Source of the DNA: SPDF01 sp963812085
GTDB taxonomy: Bacteria; Gemmatimonadota; Gemmatimonadetes; Gemmatimonadales; GWC2-71-9
NCBI GenBank assembly: GCA_963812085.1
Contig: CAWETL010000005.1
Span: 272,068 to 336,067, forward strand
Direction: 5' to 3'
Length of the DNA: 64,000 nt
Shown here: positions 46,427-56,084 of the stretch, one piece after another
Layout: the number at the start of each line of letters is the position of its first letter
Numbering within the stretch: the first letter of the stretch is position 1
Translations under genes and position numbers: made by a program
Notes under the pieces: model-generated
Databases searched by the model: none
Told to the model about the DNA's origin: nothing
The model's input: only the letters and a program-made list of their open reading frames with translations

Positions 46427-49400
46427 TCAGACTCGCGCGGCCGGTAGTTCCACGGTCGCCTTCCGCTCGAGCTTGCCCCAGCCGACCAGCCCGCCGTGCG
46501 CGGCGGAATAGAACGCCTTGATGACCACCCAGTACATCATCTGGCGGTACGCGAAGCGCTGCAGTGCGACGAGCCAGGCCAGCCGCCAGTCCTCGTCGGG
46601 CTCCAGGAGCAGCGCCAGCAGCGGGACGGCCCAGTCGATCAGCAGGAAGAGCGCGTAGAGCGTCAGGACCTGCTCGAGCGAGGTGACGGCGTAGGTCGCG
46701 CCGTGCTCCAGCCCCACCAGCCAGACGGACACCAGGCTCCAGACGAACATCAGGTCCGCCAGCGGCGCGATCGCGTTGACGAGGAGCTGGAACACCCAGG
46801 TGTTCGGGAGCGCGACCATGCCCAGCGAGCCGTAGCGGGGCCGGAGGAGGACGCGCCGGTGCTTCCACATGCACTGCAGGGTGCCGAAGCTCCAGCGGAA
46901 CCGCTGCTTGAGCAGCCCGGCCACCGTGTCCGGCGCCTCGGTCCACGCGACCGCGCGCGGGGCGTACGCCACCCGATGGCCCGCCTTCAGCAGGGACAGG
47001 GTCAGGTCCTGGTCCTCGGCGAGCGTGTCGTGTGAAAACCCGCCGGCCTCGAGGACGGCCTGGCGCCGCCAGGCGCCCACGGCGCCCGGCACCACCGTGA
47101 TCCCGTTCAGCAGGGCGAACGCGCGGCGGTCGAGGTTCTGGCTGGTGATGTACTCGATGGCCTGCCAGCGCGTGACCAGGTTGAGCCGGTTGCCGACCTT
47201 CGCGTTGCCCGCCACCGCCGCCACCCGCGGGTCGTCCAGCGCCTCCACCAGCCGCGCGACGGTGTCCTCCTCGAAGAGCGTGTCCGCATCCAGGGCGATC
47301 ACCACGTCGTGGCGGGCCACCCGGAGCCCGGCGTTGAGCGCGCTCGCCTTGCCGCCGTTGGGCTTGGTGATCACCCGGACGCGGGGATCGCCGTCGAACG
47401 CCGCGCGGGCCGTCGCGTAGGTGTCGTCCGGCGAGCCGTCGTCCACCACCACCACCTCCAGCTCGCCCGGGTATCGCTGGGCCAGCAGGTGCTCGACGGT
47501 GCGCACGATGACCAGCGCCTCGCGGTACGCCGGGACCAGCACCGACACCGCCGGCGCCAGGTGCGCGGCGGCCGGCGCCGTCCTGCGCCTGCGATCCGCC
47601 CGCCGTTCGCGCGCGTACTCCACGAGCGCCAGCGCACCGACGGCGACCACCCGTCCGATCCCCAGCGCCACCGCCAGGAGGAACAGCCAGCCGAGGACCC
47701 ATTCGGCGGTGCCCACCAGCGCGAAGCCGGCCAGCTCCGCGCCCCGGGTGGCTTCCTCGCGGGGCGGGAGCGGCGTCATCCCCTGCACCGCCCCGCCGCT
47801 CAGCTGCGAGAGCGTCACCAGCGTGTCGCCCCGCGCCCGCAGCGAGTCGATCAGCGGCCCGAGCGCCGCAAGCGTCTCTGCGCGGTTGCCGCCGCCGTCG
47901 TGCAGCAGCACCACGTTCCCCCGCGCGCGATGGTCGAGGACGTTGCGGATGATGGCGTTCACGCCGGGGCGGGTCCAATCCTCGGAGTCGAGGTGGAGCC
48001 CCGCGATGACATACCCCCGCCGGGAGGCGATGGCCGCCGGCTCGAGTTCGTCGGCGGTGGTCGGCTCGGCGTCGCCGAAGTAGGGCGCCCGGAAGAAGAC
48101 GACCCGCCGGTCGAGCGCCGCCTCGAGCAGGCGGGTGTTGACGTCGATTTCCATCCGGGCGATGTCCGGCGTGACCAGCGCCAGGTTGGGATGCGAAAAG
48201 GTGTGGTTGCCGATCTCGCTCCCCTGCGCGAGCACCCGGCGGGCGAGCCGGAGGTGGCCCTCGACGCTGGTGCCGACCATGAAGAAGGTGGCGTGCGCCG
48301 AGCGCGAGGTGAGGGTGTCGAGGATCGCCGGGGTCCAGTCGGGGTCGGGTCCGTCGTCGAACGTCAGGGCCACCTCGTGCGCGCTGGCGCCGAAACGCTG
48401 CACGATCCACGGGGTCGGGAAGCTGGTGACCTGCTCGCCGACGATGAGGCCGCCGGTCGGATCGAACGCGACCGTGCGGGTTCCCTCGGTCGGCTCCGCC
48501 CGGATGCGAAGCAGCTCGCCGGTGCCGTCGAACTGCACGTCGTACCCCGGGGGGATACGGTCGAGCAGGCTGGCCGATGCCTGCGACTCCCCGCCAGCCG
48601 CACCCAGCGCGTTCCAGAGCGAGGGATCCTCGGCGCCGAGCCGCCAGAGCGCGTGGCCCCGCGCACCGAGCCGGCGGGCGGCCGCCATCTCGTTCCACGC
48701 GGTGATCCCGTCGAGGAACCAGGCCACGTGATCCGTGGAGTCGGCATCGGTCCACGCGATGTAGGGATTGAGCGACGCCCGGTCGAACTGCACCGGCACC
48801 GCGTTGTCGCGGGCCCGTTGCATCACGTCCTGGAAGGTCATCGCGTCGCCGGAGGCGGCGGGACCGGCGTCGTTCCAGTCGTATCCGTACGCGCCGAGGG
48901 CCAGCATCGCCTTGTCGGCGGGGACGGCGCGGAGCATGCTCTCGGCCTGGTGCTCGTACCAGGCCTGGCTGGCCACCGGGCCGGGATCGCCGCGTCCGTA
49001 GTGCTCGTCGTACAGCATCAGGAAGAGGCGGTCGTTGATGGCGGCGTATCGCGTGAGGAGGTCCGGGTCCATCCCGGTGCCCACCGCCTGCGTCAGAAGC
49101 GGCCGCCCGGCGCCCGGGGCCATCGGCAGGGAGTCGAGCCCGCGGCGCAGCTCGGCAAGAAAGGCCAGGACGGCCGGGTGGAGGCCGTCCGGGATTTCCT
49201 CGAAGTCGATCGTCACCCCGGCGAGGTCCCAGGTCCGGACCAGCCCCACGAGCTGCGCGATGGCGCGCCTTCGGGCGGCCGGGCGGTGGACCAGCGCCGC
49301 CAGCCGCCGGGCGTCGAACTGCTGGGTCGTCGAATCGAGGTTGCTGAGCATGGCCAGCACGCGGGGACGGTGCGCGGCGGGGAGGCCGGCGAGGAGGACG

Positions 49401-49888
49401 GGCACGCGGCGATCGACGACGGTGTGGATCGAGTCGCCGCCGACCGCGACGAAGGCCCATTCGCACACCAGCAGGTCGATCGCCGCGGCGTGCGCGGAGA
49501 GGGCGGCGAACGAGTTGTCGTCCCAGTTCACGTAGAAGGCCGCGAACTCCCCGCGTTCGGGGGTCGAGCGCCGAGACCCGCCGGCCGACTGCTGTGGAAG
49601 CCTGGAGGCGCGCTCGGCGGGCGCGGGGGCGTGGTGCTGAAGCGAGGCCAGCAGGCGGCGCCGCGCGACCGCGCGTTCCCGTGCCGCCCTGGTCCCGCGC
49701 CAGGTCGGGAGGGTGCCGAGACCGCGATCCGCCAGCACGCCGGGCGCCGCGGGGAGCGCCGGGGGGATGAGCAGCGTGACCGCGACGGCCAGGGCAAGGA
49801 GCGTCGTGGCGACCCCGACCACGGTGACGGTGCCCCGCAGGCGCCGCCAGCGTCGGCCCGTCGGGTCCGCGAAGATGGGGCGATTCAT
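46427..49888 (-). CDS. Three-domain protein: GH18-like, NodB polysaccharide deacetylase and GT2 glycosyltransferase
   Basis: 1,153 residues. An N-terminal membrane anchor (about 21-43) precedes a GH18-type barrel with catalytic-like TIDFEEI (227-232). A NodB domain has its metal Asp pair in ALTFDDGPD (511-512), the NHTFSHP His motif near 561, and catalytic motifs FRAPYFG and LHDGGGNR. A helix around 728-758 leads to a GT2 domain with VPAYRE, VVVDDGSPDD, DADT near 870, ED near 960 and QRFRW at 995-999, and the chain ends with several helices. The combination would synthesise, deacetylate and trim a beta-linked polysaccharide (PNAG-like) at the membrane. Confidence 0.9.
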   Translation of the reverse strand: MNRPIFADPTGRRWRRLRGTVTVVGVATTLLALAVAVTLLIPPALPAAPGVLADRGLGTLPTWRGTRAARERAVARRRLLASLQHHAPAPAERASRLPQQSAGGSRRSTPERGEFAAFYVNWDDNSFAALSAHAAAIDLLVCEWAFVAVGGDSIHTVVDRRVPVLLAGLPAAHRPRVLAMLSNLDSTTQQFDARRLAALVHRPAARRRAIAQLVGLVRTWDLAGVTIDFEEIPDGLHPAVLAFLAELRRGLDSLPMAPGAGRPLLTQAVGTGMDPDLLTRYAAINDRLFLMLYDEHYGRGDPGPVASQAWYEHQAESMLRAVPADKAMLALGAYGYDWNDAGPAASGDAMTFQDVMQRARDNAVPVQFDRASLNPYIAWTDADSTDHVAWFLDGITAWNEMAAARRLGARGHALWRLGAEDPSLWNALGAAGGESQASASLLDRIPPGYDVQFDGTGELLRIRAEPTEGTRTVAFDPTGGLIVGEQVTSFPTPWIVQRFGASAHEVALTFDDGPDPDWTPAILDTLTSRSAHATFFMVGTSVEGHLRLARRVLAQGSEIGNHTFSHPNLALVTPDIARMEIDVNTRLLEAALDRRVVFFRAPYFGDAEPTTADELEPAAIASRRGYVIAGLHLDSEDWTRPGVNAIIRNVLDHRARGNVVLLHDGGGNRAETLAALGPLIDSLRARGDTLVTLSQLSGGAVQGMTPLPPREEATRGAELAGFALVGTAEWVLGWLFLLAVALGIGRVVAVGALALVEYARERRADRRRRTAPAAAHLAPAVSVLVPAYREALVIVRTVEHLLAQRYPGELEVVVVDDGSPDDTYATARAAFDGDPRVRVITKPNGGKASALNAGLRVARHDVVIALDADTLFEEDTVARLVEALDDPRVAAVAGNAKVGNRLNLVTRWQAIEYITSQNLDRRAFALLNGITVVPGAVGAWRRQAVLEAGGFSHDTLAEDQDLTLSLLKAGHRVAYAPRAVAWTEAPDTVAGLLKQRFRWSFGTLQCMWKHRRVLLRPRYGSLGMVALPNTWVFQLLVNAIAPLADLMFVWSLVSVWLVGLEHGATYAVTSLEQVLTLYALFLLIDWAVPLLALLLEPDEDWRLAWLVALQRFAYRQMMYWVVIKAFYSAAHGGLVGWGKLERKATVELPAARV

Positions 49889-49894
49889 GCTGCT

Positions 49895-49918
49895 GAAGTA
49901 TACCGTGGGCTATACTTC
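49895..49918. promoter_or_regulatory. Palindrome between divergent genes, probable operator or back-to-back -10 boxes
   Basis: Perfect 8-bp inverted repeat GAAGTATA-8 bp-TATACTTC, between the ATG of the deacetylase/GT2 gene (49888) and the outer-membrane protein gene (50001). Each arm reads TATACT on one strand, matching a sigma-70 -10 element, so the two transcripts may start back-to-back; it could also be a dimeric repressor site. Confidence 0.55.
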
Positions 49919-50000
49919 GGGATGGTGGCAGACTGCGAGCTGGGCGAGTCCACGGGGGAGACGGTCCACACGCCGCATCCGGTCAGGTGGGGGATGGGCC

Positions 50001-51194
50001 ATGGCCGCTAGCAGGCCCGGATGGCGGGCGGCCGCGGCCGCCATGCTCGTGGCGATGGTTTCATCGGGTCGGCTGTCGGCGCAGGCGCCCGCGCCGACAG
50101 ACTCCGCGCGCACGGACTCCGTGACCGCAAAGGACAGGGCGTTCCTGATCACCCCGTTCATCGCGCCTGGCTACACGCCCGAGATGGGGGGGCTGCTGAC
50201 CGTCGGGTCGTTGATGAGCTTCCGCACCAAGCCACTCTTCCGGAAGGGAACCCCCGAGCTGATCCAGCGGTCCACCATCACGCTGAACGGCAGCTACTCC
50301 ACGACAGGGGCGATCACGGCCAACGTGAAGCTGCTGTCGTTCTGGGCGGGCGACGCCGTGCGCATCAACGCCGATTTCGTGTACAAGGACATGCCGGACA
50401 ACTACTGGGGCGTCGGGATCGAGGCCGGCAAGGCGCCCGCGAGCGATTCGACCACGGCGTATCTGCGCGGGTATCTGAGCTTCGTCCCCAAGGTCCTCTT
50501 CCGGCTCGGGTCGGGGATCCTCGTCGGGCCGGTCCTGGACCTCAACGGCACCACCGCCAGCGACGTCAGCCCCGGCATGGCGGCGAACCCGTACTACGAG
50601 TTGTACGGGCCCACCAACCAGAACAGCGGCGTCGGGGCGGTCTTCCAGTTCGACACCCGCGACATCGGGGTCAACGCCTGGAAGGGCGTGTACCTCAACG
50701 CGCAGGCGATCTTCTACGGCAAGTTCCTCGGGGGCATCAACACGTATCAGGCCTATGACGTGGACTACCGGCAATATCAGGCGTTGGGCCGGCCCGGCAA
50801 GACACTGGCGTGGACGGTGCATACGAGGTTGACCCAAGGATCCGTTCCGTGGGCAGAGCTGTCTCAACTCAATGATCTTCGGGGCTACCGCCAGGGCCGC
50901 TACCGGGACATGGCGATGATCTACGGCCTCGTGGAATACCGGCACCAGTTCACCAGCGCCACGCGGCCGACCAACCTCAGCCGCCACGGGGTGGTCGCGT
51001 GGGTCGGCGCCGGCTCGGTGGCTCCGAACCTCGGCGACATGAGCGAGTGGCTCCCCAACTGGGGCGTGGGCTACCGCCTCGAGGTCCAGCCCCGGATGAG
51101 CGTCCGCGCCGATATCGGATTCGGCCGGGAGTTCTTCGAGACCGGCGACAAGTACGAGCCGTCGATCTATTTCAACTTCACCGAGGCGTTCTGA
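50001..51194 (+). CDS. Outer-membrane beta-barrel protein (surface antigen/BamA-like)
   Basis: 397 residues. Signal peptide (RAAAAAMLVAMVSSGRLSAQ), then alternating amphipathic strands: ITANVKLLSFWAGDAVRINADFVYKDMPDNYWGVGIEAG, GVGAVFQFDTRDIGVNAWKGVYLNAQAIFYG, LRGYRQGRYRDMAMIYGLVEYRHQF, and a terminal aromatic IYFNFTEAF that suits BAM recognition. The LRGYR..GRYRD motif is the Omp85 strand-12-like 'RGY' element. Divergent from the polysaccharide gene. Confidence 0.8.
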   Translation: MAASRPGWRAAAAAMLVAMVSSGRLSAQAPAPTDSARTDSVTAKDRAFLITPFIAPGYTPEMGGLLTVGSLMSFRTKPLFRKGTPELIQRSTITLNGSYSTTGAITANVKLLSFWAGDAVRINADFVYKDMPDNYWGVGIEAGKAPASDSTTAYLRGYLSFVPKVLFRLGSGILVGPVLDLNGTTASDVSPGMAANPYYELYGPTNQNSGVGAVFQFDTRDIGVNAWKGVYLNAQAIFYGKFLGGINTYQAYDVDYRQYQALGRPGKTLAWTVHTRLTQGSVPWAELSQLNDLRGYRQGRYRDMAMIYGLVEYRHQFTSATRPTNLSRHGVVAWVGAGSVAPNLGDMSEWLPNWGVGYRLEVQPRMSVRADIGFGREFFETGDKYEPSIYFNFTEAF

Positions 51195-51247
51195 GGGTCC
51201 GACGGATCCTGGACCGCCTCGAGGCAATCCGACAGGACGGACTCGGC

Positions 51248-54200
51248 CTACCGCACCCGCACCTCGATGACGGTGGCCGCGATCGGGGTGGGGATATAGC
51301 CCTGATTGCGCTGGAAGTACCACGCGCGATGCACCAACCCCGCCGCATTGGCCTCCGCCACCTCCGCGTCGGTCAGGTCGGCGAGGTCGTTGCCATCGTT
51401 CCACCTCGGCGCGCCAGCCTGCCAGTTGGTGCCGGAGGCGATCCAGCGCCCGTCCGGCTCCGCCGCGAACGCCAGGATCAGCCGGTAGTCGCCGGGTTCG
51501 CCGGGCCCCCCAATGCTCAGCAGCTGTCGCGACACGGCGTCGGCCGCGGGCGTCGCCAGCGTGCCGACCGTGACCCAATCCCTCGTCTTGTCTCCCCAGG
51601 TCGGAACGGCCGCGAGCATGACCGCGGCCGCGGGCCAGAAGGCGGAGTACCGAAACGTCAGGTATCCCTGGATCGCCTCCCCGGGCCTGAGGGTGAGCAC
51701 GCGATGCCCCGGCGAGAGCTCCTGACCATTGAGCTCCCCGTGGTCGAGCCGCAGCGCGATGTCTTCCATGGAGTGAAGCACCGCCTGCACCGGGAGGAGG
51801 CCCTCGGCCGAGAACCGCAGGACAGTTGGCGGTGAGACAGCCGGACCCAGGCTGAGCCGGTCGAATCTCACCAGCCCGTTGTGCGCCACCGCCGTCGTCA
51901 CGCCGACCACGCCATTCGAATCGTTCAGCGCGTCCACACGGACCGCGACCTGCGCGCCACGCGCCCGCCGGCCCAGCGCATCCTGGACTTCGACGACGGG
52001 GACGGGGACGAGGGCGGCGTTATTGCCAGTGAGGGGCGCCTGCAGCAGGACCAGCCGATAGGGACGCGAGACACCCCAGCCCGCGACCAGTGCGATCGCG
52101 CCGACCATCATGAGCCCGGCGCCGGCCGCTCCCCACGACTTCCTTCGCGTGATCAGTCCCAGCCGCCGGCGCAGTGGCCTGGTGCGCAAGATGCGTTGCA
52201 GGCGCTCGGGCGTCGCCGCCTCGCCCAGCAGCGCCCGGGCCAGATCCGCGTCCGTCCGCGGATCGCGGAGCCGCTTCGCCTCCGCCAGCCAGCGACGGAA
52301 GAGTGGCGTGAGCAGGGACTCGGCTCGGCCTTGAACCAGCAGCGCTGCCGCCCGCTGCTGGTCGAACAGGGAGATTGACGGTTGCAGCAGGAGGGCGGCT
52401 CCCACCCGGCGCGCGAGGTCCTCGAGCGCCTCCGCGTTCAGCCCCTGCAAGGCCGCCCCCGCCAGTTCATCGTGCCCGAGCCGCCAGCGTTCCCCGCCGA
52501 GTGCGACGAACCCGCGCAGTTCCAGCGCGGCGAGGAGCGCCGTGACCGCCCCTTCGGGCTCCCCCATTGCACCGGCGAGGACGCCCAGCGAAAGCGGGGA
52601 GGCGGCCACGGCGAGGAGGGCGAGCACCCGCCTGGAATGGCCGTCCAGACCCTCCACCCGTCGCCGCATCGCCTCACCCGCCGGGAGTTCCGCGACGATG
52701 CGGGAAGGATCCGGGCAGGACCAGCCACGGTCGTCCAGCGTGAGCCACTGGCTGTCGAGGGCAAGCTGCAGGCTCTCGAGGACCAGGTGCGGTGATCCGC
52801 CCGACGCCTCATGAAGCCGCTCGATCAGCGTGCGGGACCAGCCGGCCTCGGGCAGGGGGCCCAGGCTCATGACGAGCGCCTCGACCTGGGACGCCGAGAG
52901 CGGCGCCAGGGCCAGGACTTCCGCATCCGCCTCGATCGGATCGCGGCGTGGCAGGGGACGCGCCGCCGTGACCAGGAGTGCGGCCGCGCCGCTCACGCGA
53001 GCGAAGAGGCCGCCGAGCACCTGCATCGACTCGTCATCCACCCAGTGCATGTCGTCCAGGAGGAGGGCGAGCGGGGCCTCCTCGCTGAGCGCCAGGACGA
53101 CTTCGGCGAGCGCGAGCGTCCGTCGGCGGAGCGCCTCCGCGCCTTCGGTCGCATCGGGGGACCCCTGGTACCCGGTCGTGAGCGACGGGTCGAGGGCAAG
53201 CAAGGTGGACAGGACCGCCGGTGACACGCCGGCGGCGCCCGGCAGCACGATGAGCGCGCGGGCCATCTCCGCCGCGAAGGCATAGGCGATCTGGCGCGTG
53301 CCGGGAGGGGCACGGAGATAGAGGATGCGCCCGCCCATGCCGCGGAGGCGGCGCTCGGCGTCGCGCAGCAGGCGCGTCTTGCCGAAGCCTGCGCGAGCGG
53401 AGAGGTGGAGGTGTCCGCCGCCGCCGGCGCGGGCCCGCTCCCAGGCCAGGGTCATCCGGCGGAACTCCCCCTCCCGCCCGATGAGTTCGGCCGTCAGGGC
53501 GGACGGCGAGGCGAGTGCCGACGCCGTCGGCATCGCACGGACGCGGGCGAGGAACGGGATCGTCTGGAGCTCCGGCTCCCGCCGGTCCTCGGCCAGGAAC
53601 GCCTCGAGCGCGTCGGCCTCGACGCTGGCACCGATGGCATCCCCGGCGAGCAGCAGGGCGTCGAGCAGGAACCGCCACACGGCCTCGTCGCCGGGGTCGG
53701 CGTCGCGCAGCCGGCGGGCGAGGGCAATGGCCTCGCGCACCGAACCCCGGTTCAGCCGCTCCCGTGCGAGACTGTCGAGGGCCCGCATCCACCCGGAACG
53801 GAGCCGTGCGCGTACCTGGTCGCTCCAGTGCTCGAACCCCGCGCCGCCCGGGACGCCAAACTCGCCGAGAAAGTCGCCTTCATAGAGCTGGACGGCCTCC
53901 TCGAAGCGCGCACTGCGGAGGGCGGCGCCCACCTCGGCGTAGTCCGTGACGAGCGGGAGCCGGAGCGTGACCTGTTCCCCGTCGGCGACCAGGGCGGCAT
54001 CTCCGAGTTTCCGGCGGATCTGCCAGATGGCCTGGCGCAGTGACTGCCGGGCGCGTTCGAGGTCGGCGTCGGCCCACAGGAGATCGGTGAGGTGGACCCG
54101 GCTGGCGGTCCGTCCGGGGACCATGGTGAGATAGATGAGCAGCGCGAGCGGCTTGCCGGGCCCGAAGACAAGCTCTTCCCCGCCCCCGCTGGTGACCTGC

Positions 54201-54265
54201 ACGAGTCGGGGAGCGGGGCCGAGGGTCTTCAGGCGGAGGGAGGGCGCGTCGAGGTCCGAGGCCAT
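51248..54265 (-). CDS. SARP/BTAD-AAA regulator with a membrane anchor and extracytoplasmic domain
   Basis: 1,005 residues. OmpR-like winged helix (ARQSLRQAIWQIRRKLGD at 73-89) and bacterial transcriptional activator domain to about 245; NTPase with Walker A RAGFGKTR (291-298) and Walker B LLLDDMHW; a helical region; then one transmembrane helix (711-732). About 270 extracytoplasmic residues follow, with Ig-like strands (VVEVQDALGRRARGAQVAVRVDALNDSNGVVGVTTAVAHNGLVRF). Ordinary SARP proteins are soluble; the anchor is unusual. Start placed at ATG 54265 (ASDLDAPSLRLKTLG). Confidence 0.85.
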   Translation of the reverse strand: MASDLDAPSLRLKTLGPAPRLVQVTSGGGEELVFGPGKPLALLIYLTMVPGRTASRVHLTDLLWADADLERARQSLRQAIWQIRRKLGDAALVADGEQVTLRLPLVTDYAEVGAALRSARFEEAVQLYEGDFLGEFGVPGGAGFEHWSDQVRARLRSGWMRALDSLARERLNRGSVREAIALARRLRDADPGDEAVWRFLLDALLLAGDAIGASVEADALEAFLAEDRREPELQTIPFLARVRAMPTASALASPSALTAELIGREGEFRRMTLAWERARAGGGGHLHLSARAGFGKTRLLRDAERRLRGMGGRILYLRAPPGTRQIAYAFAAEMARALIVLPGAAGVSPAVLSTLLALDPSLTTGYQGSPDATEGAEALRRRTLALAEVVLALSEEAPLALLLDDMHWVDDESMQVLGGLFARVSGAAALLVTAARPLPRRDPIEADAEVLALAPLSASQVEALVMSLGPLPEAGWSRTLIERLHEASGGSPHLVLESLQLALDSQWLTLDDRGWSCPDPSRIVAELPAGEAMRRRVEGLDGHSRRVLALLAVAASPLSLGVLAGAMGEPEGAVTALLAALELRGFVALGGERWRLGHDELAGAALQGLNAEALEDLARRVGAALLLQPSISLFDQQRAAALLVQGRAESLLTPLFRRWLAEAKRLRDPRTDADLARALLGEAATPERLQRILRTRPLRRRLGLITRRKSWGAAGAGLMMVGAIALVAGWGVSRPYRLVLLQAPLTGNNAALVPVPVVEVQDALGRRARGAQVAVRVDALNDSNGVVGVTTAVAHNGLVRFDRLSLGPAVSPPTVLRFSAEGLLPVQAVLHSMEDIALRLDHGELNGQELSPGHRVLTLRPGEAIQGYLTFRYSAFWPAAAVMLAAVPTWGDKTRDWVTVGTLATPAADAVSRQLLSIGGPGEPGDYRLILAFAAEPDGRWIASGTNWQAGAPRWNDGNDLADLTDAEVAEANAAGLVHRAWYFQRNQGYIPTPIAATVIEVRVR

Positions 54266-54396
54266 GGGATGGAAGCGGAAGATATCCGCGGCCACGGGAA
54301 ATGCGAGAGCCAAGTCCAAAGCCCGCAACCGGTTGGCCGCACCACACGGCTGTTGACGGGCCATTGACGCTTCCGAACTAGACTTGGCGCCACGGA

Positions 54397-54807
54397 ATGA
54401 ACGCAACGCTTCCCAGGCAGCGGCGGTCGTCTATGGAGGTCAACGCACCACTGGAACGGACGCGGCTGGAGGCCCTCGCCGAGGCGGTCATCGTCACCAC
54501 GATGTCCGCCGTGGACCGTCATCATGTGGCCAGGCGGATCGGCGCCGGGAACATCGAGATCGAGATCGAGGACGGGCTCATTTCGGAGTTCACGGCGGAC
54601 TTCTACGAAATGCTGACCCAGCGGACCGCGGGCGCCGGCACCGGGCGCCTCGGGAGCCGGCATCCTTCGCTGCGGTCGTGGGCCGTACGCGCCGCCGAGC
54701 AGGGGGCGAACGCGATTCTCGAGGCCACACTCACCTACCAGGGGCACGCGGGGAGGCGTGCGCGGTTCCTGCTCGGCGGGACGTTCGTAGAGCTGGCTCC
54801 GGACTAG
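54397..54807 (+). CDS. Conserved-looking protein, unknown
   Basis: 136 residues (possibly from the ATG at 54433). Charged alpha/beta protein: LERTRLEALAEAVIVTTMSAVDRHHVARRIG, GNIEIEIEDGLISEFTADFYEMLT, and a C-terminal FLLGGTFVELAPD. No family recognised. Divergent from the SARP-like regulator with a 131-bp gap, hence a plausible target or partner. Confidence 0.5.
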   Translation: MNATLPRQRRSSMEVNAPLERTRLEALAEAVIVTTMSAVDRHHVARRIGAGNIEIEIEDGLISEFTADFYEMLTQRTAGAGTGRLGSRHPSLRSWAVRAAEQGANAILEATLTYQGHAGRRARFLLGGTFVELAPD

Positions 54808-54843
54808 CGGCGAATCGTCCGCGGCCCGGGCGGCCAGCCGATG

Positions 54844-55923
54844 TCAGTGTCCCATGTCGTGCGGCACGGTGACGTTCGCGGACACCTCGGTCTCGTTTCC
54901 GGAGGCGTCGGTCACGAGGTAGACGAAAGTGTAGACCCGGCCGCTGCCGCCGCCGGCGCGCTCGGCGCGCACCTGGACGCTGCGGTCGTCGGTTCCGAGG
55001 CTGGCGCCGGAGATGTCGTTGGACGTGTCGCCGTCGCCCAGGCCGTTGTCCGGCTCGTTGCTCGTCACCGACACGAGCTGGACCGTCGGCGCGGGGTCGC
55101 AGTCCTGGATGGAGAAGATCGCCTGGACGGTCTTCATCTTGTGGTTCGGCGGCCAGATGCGGCTCGGGCTCATCCGGAGCGTCACGACCGGTGGCGTGGT
55201 GTCCACGACGGTCACGGTGACCGAGTCGGTGTCCGTCGCGCCCATCTTGTCGGTCACCTTGAGCGTGACGACGTGCGTCCCGACGGGCAGGTGACAGTCG
55301 ACCACCTTGCCGGTGGCGATGAGGCTGTCGCCGAGGAACCACTCGAACGACGTGATGTCGTCGTTGGTGCCCTCGGTGGAGTTCGCGTCGGTCGACGCCG
55401 AGCCGTCGAGCGTGGCGGCGTTCGGGCATTCCACCGTCTGGTCCGGGCCGGCATTGGCCACGGGGGCGATGTCCACGAACACGTCCACCGTCTTGGTGCC
55501 GTTCGCCGAGGCGGCGGTCACGGTGATCTGCGAGGGCCCGTCTTCGGACACCGTGAGGTGGTCCTGGGCCACGCCGGCGGAGTCGTTGGTCACGGGCAGC
55601 CCGCCGGAGGCGAGGGTGCCCGCTGTCGTGGTGAACGTGACCGGGACGCTGTCGACCGGCGCCAGGGCGGTGTCGAGCACGAGCGCGGAGATCACTGTCG
55701 AACCGATGAGCTTGTGGGTGACCGAATCGCGCGGCGCGGTGGAGTCGTTCGGGTCGAGGATGATCGTGTCCGGGACGGCCGAGAGGTTCATCCCCGGCTC
55801 GAGCACGAACAACTGCTTGCCGTTGAGGTCTCCATTGCCGGTGGCGTCGGACCCGCAGGAGGCGGTGATGCCGGCGAGCAGGACAAGTAGGGCGCCGGTG
55901 AGCGCGGCGCGTGTGGTACGCAT
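54844..55923 (-). CDS. Ig/PKD-type lipoprotein
   Basis: 359 residues. Lipobox in LLVLLAGITASCGS; then Big-1-like domain (APVDSVPVTFTTTAGTLASGGLPVTNDSAGVAQDHLTVSEDGPSQITVTAASANGTKTV), a PKD domain (VANAGPDQTVECPNAATLDGSASTD...TSFEWFLGDS) and a third Ig-like part. Surface adhesin or matrix protein on the outer membrane. Convergent with the unknown gene to its left (37-bp gap). Confidence 0.85.
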   Translation of the reverse strand: MRTTRAALTGALLVLLAGITASCGSDATGNGDLNGKQLFVLEPGMNLSAVPDTIILDPNDSTAPRDSVTHKLIGSTVISALVLDTALAPVDSVPVTFTTTAGTLASGGLPVTNDSAGVAQDHLTVSEDGPSQITVTAASANGTKTVDVFVDIAPVANAGPDQTVECPNAATLDGSASTDANSTEGTNDDITSFEWFLGDSLIATGKVVDCHLPVGTHVVTLKVTDKMGATDTDSVTVTVVDTTPPVVTLRMSPSRIWPPNHKMKTVQAIFSIQDCDPAPTVQLVSVTSNEPDNGLGDGDTSNDISGASLGTDDRSVQVRAERAGGGSGRVYTFVYLVTDASGNETEVSANVTVPHDMGH

Positions 55924-56084
55924 GGTGAGATCCTCCCAAGCTTCGGACTACACGACATCGGCTTTTCCCAAGCCGAGGTGACGGGCTCCTCCGGCCAACC
56001 TACCCCCGAGTACCTCGACTGAACAGAGGCCGGCGCCAATCCGTAAATCGGGCCGATGCAACATCTTGCACGGCCCCGGGGCCG

